Shown piece by piece: positions 1 through 9,425 of a DNA stretch of 64,000 nucleotides (positions are counted from its first letter, which is position 1; every line of letters begins with the position of its first letter). The DNA lies in the NCBI GenBank assembly GCA_947460595.1, contig CANHGS010000007.1, positions 1 to 64,000 of the forward strand. Direction: 5' to 3'. Source of the DNA: Bacteroidota bacterium. GTDB lineage: Bacteria > Bacteroidota > Bacteroidia > Chitinophagales > Chitinophagaceae. Made by a program: the position numbers and the translations under genes. The notes beneath the pieces were generated by a model. That model saw only the letters and a list, made by a program, of their open reading frames with translations. It made no database searches and had not been told where the DNA came from.

Positions 1-2
1 TG

Positions 3-476
3 GGTTGGTCTGCTTTCATAGCTGGAAAGCGGGAATCTAGAAGATTGATGGGCGATGTTGTTTTAGACGCCGAAGATTTTAAAAGTCAAAGAAAGTTTGA
101 AGATGGCGCATTTCCATGTTCTTGGGGAGTTGATTTACATACTCCTAAAAAAGAATTCCTAAAGGGATTTGAAGGGAATGAATTTATAGCCGAATTCACC
201 AGGGGTAAAGAGTATGAATATGGTAACCTGTATTGGGCTCCCTATAGAGTATTATACAGTAGGAATATCAGTAATTTATTTATGGCAGGTAGAAATATCA
301 GTGTTACCAAAACCGGTTTGGGGCCAGTAAGAGTAATGAGAACATGTGGCATGATGGGTGAAGTGGTGGGAAAAGCCGTTTCGGTTTGTATAAAAAACAA
401 TGCTACTCCAAGACAGGTATATGAGAAACACTTTGATCAGTTAAAAAAACTTTTGCAAACACCTGGTTCAAAATAG
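3..476 (+). CDS. FAD-dependent oxidoreductase, C-terminal fragment (5' end outside window)
   Basis: Frame 3 is open from the window edge (GWSAFIAGKRESRRLMGDVVLDAEDF...); the C-terminal motif NLFMAGRNISVTKTGLGPVRVMRTCGMMGEVVGKA is typical of the FAD_oxidored family. Confidence 0.75.
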   Translation, partial: GWSAFIAGKRESRRLMGDVVLDAEDFKSQRKFEDGAFPCSWGVDLHTPKKEFLKGFEGNEFIAEFTRGKEYEYGNLYWAPYRVLYSRNISNLFMAGRNISVTKTGLGPVRVMRTCGMMGEVVGKAVSVCIKNNATPRQVYEKHFDQLKKLLQTPGSK

Positions 477-571
477 CAGATATGTTTTTTAAAATATGAT
501 GTTCATCAAGTGAAAGCATAACGCATTTGATTAAAGATTCCTAAGCAAGCAAGTTTAGTCTTTAAACTTGG

Positions 572-600
572 GCACCCGTATTCTTACGGGTGCTTTTATT
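572..600 (+). terminator. Rho-independent terminator
   Basis: GCACCCGTA-ttct-TACGGGTGC perfect 9-bp stem followed by TTTTATTTT. Confidence 0.8.
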
Positions 601-1476
601 TTATGCAATGCCAAGTAACCCATTTCTGAATTTTTTAGGAGTCTTACCCGTTATTTTTAAAAAGTTTCGATGAAACAAAACCGGATTGTTAAAGCCGCAT
701 TCATAAATAATATTCTTGATGGCTAGGTTTTCATCTTGTAATAATTTACAAGCATGACCAATTCTGATTTCGGTTAAAAATTGAACAAAGGTTTTTTGTG
801 TTTTTGTTTTAAAAAATCGGCAAAAGGAGTTAGTGGTCATAGAGCAAATAGAAGCAACTTGATCAAGACTAATGGGTTGATGAAAGTTTTTTAAAAGATA
901 GTCATATACTTCCGTAAAGCGCATCATATCTGTATCAGACGGCAGTAATTGATAATTGCTACTAGCCAAAGCAGGTGTTTTATTGCATTTGATTAAATGT
1001 TCCAATAGTTGAAGTAATAAACCCAATTGTGCAAAACCGGTACTTTCTATCACTTGATGAAACAAATCAAGTGCATATTTTTTCTCAACGCCTGTGATTC
1101 TATAGCCTCGTTCATTTTTCCGAATCAACTGAACCAAACTCTTAGTCATGGAGGGGTCATCCGTGATGGATTGAATATGTTCTACTGTAAAATAGATACT
1201 ATAAGCAATAGTCTTTTTTTTGGTATTTTTCTGCTCAAAAGATTTGTCACACCTAAGAATATGCGGCAGTCCCTTTCCAAAAATAATCAAGTCGTCTTTT
1301 TCAAATCTTCCTAAATAGTCTCCTACTACCATATTCCCATGCCCTTCCTGGATCCAACATAATTCCTCTGTTTGGTGAAAATGAAAATCATGGTCAAAAA
1401 AAGGTTTGTGTACTTTTTTAACCCAAATCTGTTTTTTATCCAAGATGGGAGCGTCAACTAATAGGGATGCTTTCAT
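601..1476 (-). CDS. AraC family transcriptional regulator (cupin-like N-terminus plus HTH)
   Basis: C-terminal double HTH: ISLDQVASICSMTTNSFCRFFKTKTQKTFVQFLTEIRIGHACKLL...IIYECGFNNPVLFHRNFLKITGKTPKKFR. Confidence 0.9.
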   Translation of the reverse strand: MKASLLVDAPILDKKQIWVKKVHKPFFDHDFHFHQTEELCWIQEGHGNMVVGDYLGRFEKDDLIIFGKGLPHILRCDKSFEQKNTKKKTIAYSIYFTVEHIQSITDDPSMTKSLVQLIRKNERGYRITGVEKKYALDLFHQVIESTGFAQLGLLLQLLEHLIKCNKTPALASSNYQLLPSDTDMMRFTEVYDYLLKNFHQPISLDQVASICSMTTNSFCRFFKTKTQKTFVQFLTEIRIGHACKLLQDENLAIKNIIYECGFNNPVLFHRNFLKITGKTPKKFRNGLLGIA

Positions 1477-1632
1477 ATTCTTTACTGCATTATGAAGTTA
1501 AGTCAGGGTAAGAAAATAATTTGTACATTTTTTCAAAAAGGGTAAAATAGTTTACTTATTGACTAATTCAGATTACTGTTTCTAAAAGGACCAAGAATAC
1601 TTTAGCTTTTTAATTTAATACAATTTAATTCT

Positions 1633-3279
1633 ATGATAGAAAGCAATAACACATTCTTACAAATCCATGTGAACGATAATGTATTAGTAGCATTAACAGA
1701 TTTGACTGTTGATAAAAAAATTGATTTTCAGGGTAAGATAATAACACTAAAAGATACCATCCCTGCCAAACACAAGTTTTTCATCCATGACATGAACCAA
1801 GGCGATGAGGTATTCATGTATGGCGTAGTAGTGGGTAAATTAACAAAGACCTTGTCTGCAGGTATGTTAATGACTACCGAAAATACAGTACATGCTGCTG
1901 AACCTTATGCATATAGGGCTACTAATTATAGCTGGAAAGCACCTGATGTCTCTGCCTTTAAGGATAAAACTTTTATGGGGTATCATAGAAACGATGGTAA
2001 AGTTGGTACCGCTAATTATTGGTTATTTATTCCAACGGTTTTTTGTGAGAATAGAAATTTAGACGTAATTAAAGAAGCTTTGCATCATAGCTTAGGATAT
2101 GCGGTAACTGGAAAGTATTTGCAATTTGCCAAATTATTGGCGCAGAGTATAGAGAAACAAGAAGACATACATAATATTGATTTTCAAACTACAGACCCCA
2201 TTACAAAGCGGGTTTTCCCCAATATTGATGGGATTAAGTTTTTAAACCACCAAGGTGGTTGTGGTGGAACCAGACAGGATTCGGATTCTTTGAGCAAGTT
2301 ATTGGCTGCCTATGCAGATCATCCCAATGTTGCCGGAGTTACCTTATTGAGTTTGGGTTGTCAGCACCTGCAATTAGCGCAATTACAAAAAGATATTAAA
2401 CAAAGAAACCCCAACTTTGACAAACCCATTTTTGCTTTTGAACAACAGCAATCTAAAAGCGAAGAATCCTTAATCAGAGAAGCTATTCTACAAACTTTTG
2501 TAGGATTAATGGAAGCCAATAAAATTCAGAGAACCGCAGCACCTTTAAGTAAGTTGGTCGTAGGTGTTAAATGTGGAGGAAGTGATGGATTTAGTGGCAT
2601 TTCAGCAAACCCTGCGGTAGGTGTTGCTGCTGATTTATTGGTGGCGCTTGGTGGTACAGTTTTGTTGGCAGAGTTTCCAGAGTTATGCGGTGCTGAGCAA
2701 GATTTAATTGATAGATGTGTCTCAGCAGCCAACGCAAAAAAATTCATCCATTTAATGCAAACCTATGATGCCCAAGCACACGCAGCTGGTTCTGGGTTTC
2801 ACATGAATCCATCACCCGGTAATATTAAGGATGGGTTAATTACAGATGCCATTAAAAGTACGGGTGCTGCCAAAAAAGGGGGCAATTCTCCTGTTACAGA
2901 TGTATTGGATTATACAGAGCCTGCTACTAAACCAGGGCTCAATTTGGTTTGCACACCTGGCAATGACGTAGAAGCTACTACAGGAAAAGCAGCTGCCGGT
3001 GCTACGCTAATTTTATTTACAACTGGTTTGGGAACACCTACAGGTAATCCTGTTTGTCCAGTCATTAAAGTGGCTACCAACACCGCATTGGCTAAGCGCA
3101 TGCCTGATATCATTGATATTGATACAGGATCCATTATTCGGGGAGAAAAAACGGTATCTGAAATGGGTGCTGAAATTTTGGAATATTGTATTGATGTGGC
3201 AAGTGGTAAAACCATTCCCAAAGCAGTTCAATTGGGGCAGGATGATTTTATTCCATGGAAAAGAGGGGTTAGTCTTTGA
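1633..3279 (+). CDS. uxaA: Altronate dehydratase (UxaA family)
   Basis: SAF-like N-terminus (HVNDNVLVAL...GDEVFMYGVVVGKL) and UxaA motifs GYHRNDGKVGTANYWLFIPTVFCENRN, HQGGCGGTRQDS, GGSDGFSGISANPAVG. Confidence 0.9.
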   Translation: MIESNNTFLQIHVNDNVLVALTDLTVDKKIDFQGKIITLKDTIPAKHKFFIHDMNQGDEVFMYGVVVGKLTKTLSAGMLMTTENTVHAAEPYAYRATNYSWKAPDVSAFKDKTFMGYHRNDGKVGTANYWLFIPTVFCENRNLDVIKEALHHSLGYAVTGKYLQFAKLLAQSIEKQEDIHNIDFQTTDPITKRVFPNIDGIKFLNHQGGCGGTRQDSDSLSKLLAAYADHPNVAGVTLLSLGCQHLQLAQLQKDIKQRNPNFDKPIFAFEQQQSKSEESLIREAILQTFVGLMEANKIQRTAAPLSKLVVGVKCGGSDGFSGISANPAVGVAADLLVALGGTVLLAEFPELCGAEQDLIDRCVSAANAKKFIHLMQTYDAQAHAAGSGFHMNPSPGNIKDGLITDAIKSTGAAKKGGNSPVTDVLDYTEPATKPGLNLVCTPGNDVEATTGKAAAGATLILFTTGLGTPTGNPVCPVIKVATNTALAKRMPDIIDIDTGSIIRGEKTVSEMGAEILEYCIDVASGKTIPKAVQLGQDDFIPWKRGVSL

Positions 3280-3292
3280 TCCATTACAATTA

Positions 3293-3308
3293 TCGAAAAC
3301 GTTTTCGA
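3293..3308. promoter_or_regulatory. Putative LacI-family operator, perfect palindrome TCGAAAACGTTTTCGA
   Basis: 16-bp perfect inverted repeat between uxaA and GH29, with an AAACGTTT core like many LacI-family sites. Confidence 0.55.
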
Positions 3309-3394
3309 ATATTTTATTCCACTATGGCAAACGATTGAAATGCTCCTATTTAATTTGACTAAATTGTTAGACTAATCACCAACACTTGCGCTAT

Positions 3395-5068
3395 ATGAAA
3401 AAAGCCCTTTTATTGCTGGCATTTGCTGCCCTGCAATTTTCACTCAATGCTCAAAGCAAAACCTTGAATGACCCCAAAATGGATTGGTGGAAAGAAGCCC
3501 GTTTTGGCATGTTTATTCACTGGGGGCTATATGCGGTTCCAGCTGGAACCTATGATGGTAAACAGATTCCGGGTATTGGAGAGTGGATCATGAATAGAGG
3601 AAAGATTCCCATGTCTGTATATCAAACTTATCCTGCCAGATTTAACCCCGTAAAATTCAATGCTGATGCCTGGGTTAAATTGGCCAGTGAAGCAGGGATG
3701 AAATACTTAGTTATTACCAGCAAACACCACGATGGTTTTGCTATGTTTAAATCAAAAGACCCATTCAATATTGTAGACGCAACGCCTTTTAAAAAAGACC
3801 CCATTAAAGAATTGGCAGAAGCTTGTAAAAAATACAAGATTCGTTTTGGTTTGTATTATTCTCAGGCACAGGACTGGAATCACCCAGGTGGAGCAGCAAG
3901 TGGAGGGTATTGGGACTCAGCTCAAAATGGCAGCATGGACAAGTATATAGATGAAGTGGCTGTGCCCCAAGTAAAGGAAATCTTAGATGCCTATAATCCT
4001 GCTATTATTTGGTGGGATACCCCAACCAATATGAATCCAGAGAGAGCTACCAAATTAGCCGACCTCTTGAAGAATAGACCGGACATTATTACCAATAACA
4101 GATTGGGTGGTGGATACGAAGGTGATTTGGAAACACCGGAACAGTATATTCCTGCAACAGGTATTCCAGGTAAGAACTGGGAAAGTTGTATGACCATGAA
4201 TGATACCTGGGGTTTTAAATCTTATGACCAGAATTGGAAGAGTACCAAAGTGTTAATCAGAAACTTGATTGATATAGCGTCTAAAGGTGGAAACTATTTG
4301 TTGAATGTTGGTCCAACAGATGAAGGAATTATTCCAGAACCATCAGTTGAAAGATTAAAACAAGTAGGTGCTTGGCTCAAACCCAATGCAGAAGCCATTT
4401 ACGGGACTAAGGCTAGTCCATTTACTTATTTGCGTTGGGGTAGGGCTACTCAGAAAAACAACAAATTGTTCTTGCATGTATTTGAGTGGCCTGCAGATGG
4501 GAAATTGAAAATTCCTATGAACAATGCCATTGCTAAAGCGCAATTGTTGACAGATAAAAAAACAAAGATTGGCATTAGTAGAGATGGACTCTATGCTGTT
4601 TTACAATTACCCAAAACAGCTCCCGATACAATTGCAACAGTGATTGCTTTAGACATAAATGGTCCAGTACAATTGTCCATCACAGAACCCATTCCTTCTA
4701 CTGGAAAATCGGCCACTGCCTCTTCTCAAGAATCTGATAAATTTAGTCCAGCCAATATCTTAGATGGCGATGGTAAAACAGTTTGGAAAGCTGCAGTAGA
4801 CCAAAAAACAGCTTGGTTGCAAATTGATTTGGGTAAGACCTATAGTATTGGTGCCATGGCCGCAGCAGAAGCAGGAGGAAATATTCAACAATACAAATTG
4901 GAATACCAATCCGGTTCAGAATGGAAGACCTTGGTAGAAGGAAAGGGCTTGGGCTCATCTGCCTTTAAAACATTTGATCCAGTAAAAGCGCAGGTATTTA
5001 GACTAACAGTATTACAAGCAAAAGCAGCACCACAGATCAGGGACCTACAATTGCTTTTTGAAGAATAG
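3395..5068 (+). CDS. Alpha-L-fucosidase (GH29) with C-terminal F5/8-type carbohydrate-binding domain, secreted
   Basis: Signal peptide MKKALLLLAFAALQFSLNAQ; WWKEARFGMFIHWGLYAVPAG, SKHHDGFAMF, NYLLNVGPTDEGIIPEPSVERL; C-terminal discoidin-like ATASSQESDKFSPANILDGDGKTVWKA. Confidence 0.92.
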   Translation: MKKALLLLAFAALQFSLNAQSKTLNDPKMDWWKEARFGMFIHWGLYAVPAGTYDGKQIPGIGEWIMNRGKIPMSVYQTYPARFNPVKFNADAWVKLASEAGMKYLVITSKHHDGFAMFKSKDPFNIVDATPFKKDPIKELAEACKKYKIRFGLYYSQAQDWNHPGGAASGGYWDSAQNGSMDKYIDEVAVPQVKEILDAYNPAIIWWDTPTNMNPERATKLADLLKNRPDIITNNRLGGGYEGDLETPEQYIPATGIPGKNWESCMTMNDTWGFKSYDQNWKSTKVLIRNLIDIASKGGNYLLNVGPTDEGIIPEPSVERLKQVGAWLKPNAEAIYGTKASPFTYLRWGRATQKNNKLFLHVFEWPADGKLKIPMNNAIAKAQLLTDKKTKIGISRDGLYAVLQLPKTAPDTIATVIALDINGPVQLSITEPIPSTGKSATASSQESDKFSPANILDGDGKTVWKAAVDQKTAWLQIDLGKTYSIGAMAAAEAGGNIQQYKLEYQSGSEWKTLVEGKGLGSSAFKTFDPVKAQVFRLTVLQAKAAPQIRDLQLLFEE

Positions 5069-5100
5069 GCTTTAATTAATTAGCAACACAGTTATCTTAA

Positions 5101-6540
5101 ATGCTTGAAATAGGTTTAACCCAATTTTGTACAAGGATGAATGCCATAAAAATGAAAACGCATAAACTAAGTAATTTTCATCTGCAGGTAAAGAAATGGA
5201 TTTTTGTAATAGCTATGTGTATGCTTTTGCTACAAGGGCAATCACAACAGGCGCAAATGACCAATCAAACATTGCGCGAGCAATGGTTTCAGGATATGGG
5301 TTTTGGATTATTTATCCATTGGGGTGTAGACGTAAGTCTTGGTTCTGTAATCAGTCATTCCTTGGCTGGTGCATCTCCAGCATATGCGCAGAAATATTTT
5401 AAAGAATTACCTGCCATATTTAATCCTAAAAAATTTGAGCCGGATGAATGGGCATCCTTAGCCAAATTAGCTGGGATGAAATACATGGTCTTTACTACCA
5501 AACACCATAGCGGATTTTGCATGTGGCCCACAAAAACAACTGAGTTCAATATTGCTCAAACACCCTACGGAAAAGATATTACCAAAGCCATTGTAGACGC
5601 ATTTAGAAAACAGGGGATTGCTATTGGATTTTATTTTTCTCCAGAAGATTTTCATTATTTATACGAACAAAAAATTCCTATTGGCAGAACCCAGCATCCC
5701 ATGCATTATCCCGTCAATAACAAGGGTTTGATGGATTTAGACAAAGCCCAATTAAAAGAACTTTTGACCAATTATGGGAAGATTGATTTGTTGTTTTTAG
5801 ACGGACCAGCCGAAGGTTTAAAAGAATATGCTTGGCAATTGCAGCCAGAAATTGTGGTCACTAGGGGGCAGATGAAAACGCCAGAACAGAACCTGCCAGA
5901 CAAACCCATTCCAGGTCCTTGGGAAGCTTGTTTTACCATGGGCACAGACTGGCAATACAAACCCACAAATGATCCGCAAAAAACAGGAACAGAGATGATC
6001 AATATGCTCATTGAAACTAGAGCAAAAGGTGGCAATCTTTTGTTAAATGTTGGGCCAAAACCCAATTGAGAAATTCAAATAGAACAGGAAGCTTTATTGC
6101 GTGAATTGGCATTGTGGAATTTTGTAAATGAAGAAAGTGTTCACGCAGTAAGACCATTTGCCATTACCAAAGAAGGGCCCATTTGGTACACCCGTTCTGC
6201 CAAAGACAGTAATACGGTCTTTGCATTTGTACCAGGTGGAACCCAATGGCCTTACGGCGATAGAAAAGAGCTAGTACTCAGACAAATTAAACCAACCGCT
6301 AACACCAAAGTGTCTATACTTGGTTATGATAGTCAGTTGTTGGAATACAAAGAAGGCTTTGATGCTGGTTTGCGTTTTCAAGATACCAATGCTGGTTTTT
6401 TAATTAGTGCGGTTAACGGTCATAGATTGTATACCAATAACAAATGGCCAAATCCTGTGGTGATTAAAATGTCTGCTGTGCAATTCAAAAGCTTGTCTGA
6501 ATCCAAAATTAGCAAGTCTAAATTGGATGGGGCACAATAG
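5101..6540 (+). pseudogene. Second GH29 alpha-L-fucosidase, interrupted by in-frame TGA at 6067-6069
   Basis: ORFs 5101..6069 and 6097..6540 are in the same frame and continuous through the TGA: ...LLLNVGPKPN*EIQIEQEALLRELALWNFVNEESVHAVRP..., which matches an uninterrupted GH29 (NVGPxxNG). Likely start is ATG at 5152. Confidence 0.75.
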
Positions 6541-6578
6541 TAAGGTTGATACAATTTGATGATAAACGATTGTTTGCT

Positions 6579-8492
6579 ATGAAGAAAAAATACAGGATAC
6601 TTTACTGTTTGCTATTCCTTGCTGCAAACAGTTTTTCTCAAACCAAGCCCTATCAAATGCAGTCTCCCGATGGTAAGTTGGCAATATCTATTGCACTTAA
6701 TCAAGAGAAGGGCTTGACCTATCAGTTATCATATTTACAGCAACCCATTGTATTGGAATCTAAGTTTGGGATTAAAGTAAATGGAGATAATTGGGATCAA
6801 AACCTAGTGATTAAAACCATTACAGCAAGCTCAGTAGATACGGTTTGGCAACCCATTTATGGCGAGCGTTCAAAAGTGAAAGACCAATTTAATGAATCGG
6901 TTTTTTATTTAAACAAAACAGACAATAAGAACAAACAATTAAAAATCATTGTTAGGGTATATAATCAAGGAATGGCATTTAGGTACTTGATTCCAGAACT
7001 AGATAATGGAGGGCCGTTGATAAAGATTTCGGGTGAGTCAACAGAGTATCGTTTTCCGGAATCCACTAAAGCTTGGTTTACTCCCTTAGCCCAACAGGAA
7101 TACCAATTGATGGATATTAATAAGATGCTAAATGAATCGGAAAGACCCCTGACATTGGAATTGAGTAATGGTTTATTTGCCTGTTTGGGTGAAGCAGAAA
7201 TGGTCAATTATTCCAGAACCAAATTCAAAGCTATTGCGGATAAACCCAATACTATCACAGGTGTGCTATATGACAATGTGGAAGAGATTGCTCCCTTTGC
7301 CAGCCCATGGCGATGGATCATGGTATCAGAATCGGCTGGAGCATTGTTAGAAAACAATGACCTGATTCAAAATTTAAATCCGCCCAATCAAATTGCTAAT
7401 AGTAGTTGGATAAAGCCCGGTAAGGTGTTTAGAGAAGTGACACTATCTACAACCGGTGCTAGAACAGCCATAGATTTCGCCAGCAAACACCAATTACAGT
7501 ATATTTTATTTGATGCGGGTTGGTATGGTTATGAATACCATGATTCTTCCAATGCAAGCAGGGTTAGTGTAGACCCAAAGAGAAATCCAGTGAATGAATT
7601 GGATTTGCAAACAGTGATTGCTTATGGCAAATCAAAAGGCATTGGTGTTATTCTATATGTAAACCAACGCGCATTGGCCAAACAATTAGACAGTATTTTA
7701 CCCATCTTTCATGCATGGGGTGTGGCTGGTGTGAAATTTGGATTTGTTCACGTGGGCTCATTTAGATGGACTACTTGGATGCACGAGGCCGTGAGAAAAT
7801 GCGCTAAGTATGAATTGATGGTAGACATTCATGATGAATATCGCCCAACGGGCTTTAGTAGAACCTATCCCAATCTCATGACCCAAGAAGGGATTCTGGG
7901 TAATGAAGGTTTTCCAACTGCAACGCATAATACCATTTTGCCTTTTACGCGTTTTATTGCAGGGGCAGCCGATTATACTTTTTGTTATTATAGACAAGAT
8001 TTTAAACAAACAGGTGCTATAGAAAATGGGGTTCCTAGAAATAAGTTTATCAAAACAACAGCAGCTCATCAATTAGCACTGGCAGCTATTTTTTATAGTC
8101 CCTTGCAACATATGTACTGGTATGATAAACCCTCAGATTCAAAGGATGAACCTGAACTAGCATTCTGGGATCATATACCCACTGTCTGGGATGATAGCAA
8201 GGTACTAAAGGGAACTATTGGTGAATATATTGTCATGGCTAGAAAATCAGGCAACAAATGGTTTGTAGGCGCTATCACAAATAATGATGCTAGGAATTTA
8301 GATCTATCTCTGGACTTTTTACAAACTGGTCAAGAATATGAAGCAACCATCTATAGCGATGATGCTACCACTAGTATTCGAACCCATGTGGCCATTCAGA
8401 AAATGAAAGTAAATAGTAAATCTATCTTGCACTTCAAATTAGTAGCTTCGGGAGGGCAGGCCATTGAATTAGTGCCCATTCCAAAAAAATAA
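6579..8492 (+). CDS. Glycoside hydrolase family 97 (alpha-galactosidase/alpha-glucosidase type)
   Basis: MQSPDGKLAISIALNQEKGLTYQLSY...LVIKTIT; YILFDAGWYGYEYHD; VDIHDEYRPTGFSRTYPNLMTQEGILGNE are GH97 hallmarks. Confidence 0.9.
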   Translation: MKKKYRILYCLLFLAANSFSQTKPYQMQSPDGKLAISIALNQEKGLTYQLSYLQQPIVLESKFGIKVNGDNWDQNLVIKTITASSVDTVWQPIYGERSKVKDQFNESVFYLNKTDNKNKQLKIIVRVYNQGMAFRYLIPELDNGGPLIKISGESTEYRFPESTKAWFTPLAQQEYQLMDINKMLNESERPLTLELSNGLFACLGEAEMVNYSRTKFKAIADKPNTITGVLYDNVEEIAPFASPWRWIMVSESAGALLENNDLIQNLNPPNQIANSSWIKPGKVFREVTLSTTGARTAIDFASKHQLQYILFDAGWYGYEYHDSSNASRVSVDPKRNPVNELDLQTVIAYGKSKGIGVILYVNQRALAKQLDSILPIFHAWGVAGVKFGFVHVGSFRWTTWMHEAVRKCAKYELMVDIHDEYRPTGFSRTYPNLMTQEGILGNEGFPTATHNTILPFTRFIAGAADYTFCYYRQDFKQTGAIENGVPRNKFIKTTAAHQLALAAIFYSPLQHMYWYDKPSDSKDEPELAFWDHIPTVWDDSKVLKGTIGEYIVMARKSGNKWFVGAITNNDARNLDLSLDFLQTGQEYEATIYSDDATTSIRTHVAIQKMKVNSKSILHFKLVASGGQAIELVPIPKK

Positions 8493-8522
8493 TTTATCTC
8501 ATATAGCAACCAAATCAAACCA

Positions 8523-9311
8523 ATGAACAAGTATTTATTAGGATCCATCTTAAGTATTACAAGCCTTGTCTATTCCATTACAGGGGCTGCTCAAAAGCGG
8601 GTGGTATTGGACAATTATTACAACAATGAAACCAATGCCAAAACAGGTTTGCCCTTTCACTATCTCTGGGCTGATACAGCTATTAGTGGGTTCTCACAAT
8701 TTGGAGATCTGTTTAAAGCCAAAGGAGCCGTTCTTTCAACGCTCAGCACCAAACCGGACAAACAGTCTTTAAAAAATACCGATATTTTTATCATGGTAGA
8801 TCCAGATACCAAAGATGAATCTGCTAATCCCAAATTCATGGATGCAACTACTGCTGCCAGTATTGCTGCCTGGGTAAAACAGGGTGGAGTGTTTTTATTA
8901 ATGGCCAATAACTATAAGAATGCAGAACTGGATAGTATTGGATTACTTACAAAATATTTTGGCATGCAGTTCACACACGAGACCCTGCATCCTGAATTGT
9001 CTGAAAAGGGTAAGCCCAGAAATTTTAATAGTTGTGCTTCTATTAACTTACCCAATCATCCTTTGTTTGAAGGAGTATCAAAAGTATTCTTAAAAGAAGT
9101 AGCACCCATTATGCTAGAAGGTCCTGCCAAAGCCATTCTTACAGAAAATGGTCAGACACTTATTGCAGAAGCCAAATATGGGAAGGGTTATGTATTGGTG
9201 ATTGGTGACCCTTGGTTATACAATGAATATATTGAGCATTTTTACCTGCCTGCTGATTTTGAAAACGGTAAAGCCGCAAGAAATTTGGTGAATTTGCTAA
9301 TGAGTAAATAG
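8523..9311 (+). CDS. Secreted DUF4350 / glutamine-amidotransferase-like (ThuA-like) protein
   Basis: Signal peptide; KRVVLDNYYNNETNAKTGLPFHYLWADTAISGFSQFGDLFKAKGA...DIFIMVDPDTKDE...AWVKQGGVFLLMANN. Confidence 0.6.
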   Translation: MNKYLLGSILSITSLVYSITGAAQKRVVLDNYYNNETNAKTGLPFHYLWADTAISGFSQFGDLFKAKGAVLSTLSTKPDKQSLKNTDIFIMVDPDTKDESANPKFMDATTAASIAAWVKQGGVFLLMANNYKNAELDSIGLLTKYFGMQFTHETLHPELSEKGKPRNFNSCASINLPNHPLFEGVSKVFLKEVAPIMLEGPAKAILTENGQTLIAEAKYGKGYVLVIGDPWLYNEYIEHFYLPADFENGKAARNLVNLLMSK

Positions 9312-9373
9312 TAGTTGAAGAAAAAGTTTTAAGGCATTCATCTATCTGTTTAGAAATGGTGAATTGCTTAAAT

Positions 9374-9409
9374 AAAAAAGGCTGACTCAAATTTGAGCCA
9401 GCCTTTTTG
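9374..9409 (+). terminator. Bidirectional Rho-independent terminator between convergent genes
   Basis: AAAAAAGGCTGACTCAAATTTGAGCCAGCCTTTTT: long inverted repeat with flanking A and T tracts. Confidence 0.85.
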
Positions 9410-9425
9410 TTTGGGATATTGGATC

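Noticed and set aside
1027-1314. 95-aa plus-strand ORF within the AraC gene
   Set aside because: Antisense overlap with a clear AraC regulator; no domain-like features.
6067-6069. UGA recoded as glycine or selenocysteine
   Set aside because: Other genes in the window terminate at TGA (e.g. uxaA at 3279, C1 peptidase at 29041), the position is not a known selenocysteine site, and a simple GGA-to-TGA change explains it.
6097-6540. Independent small gene
   Set aside because: No ATG start or separate ribosome-binding site; same frame as and continuous with the upstream GH29.
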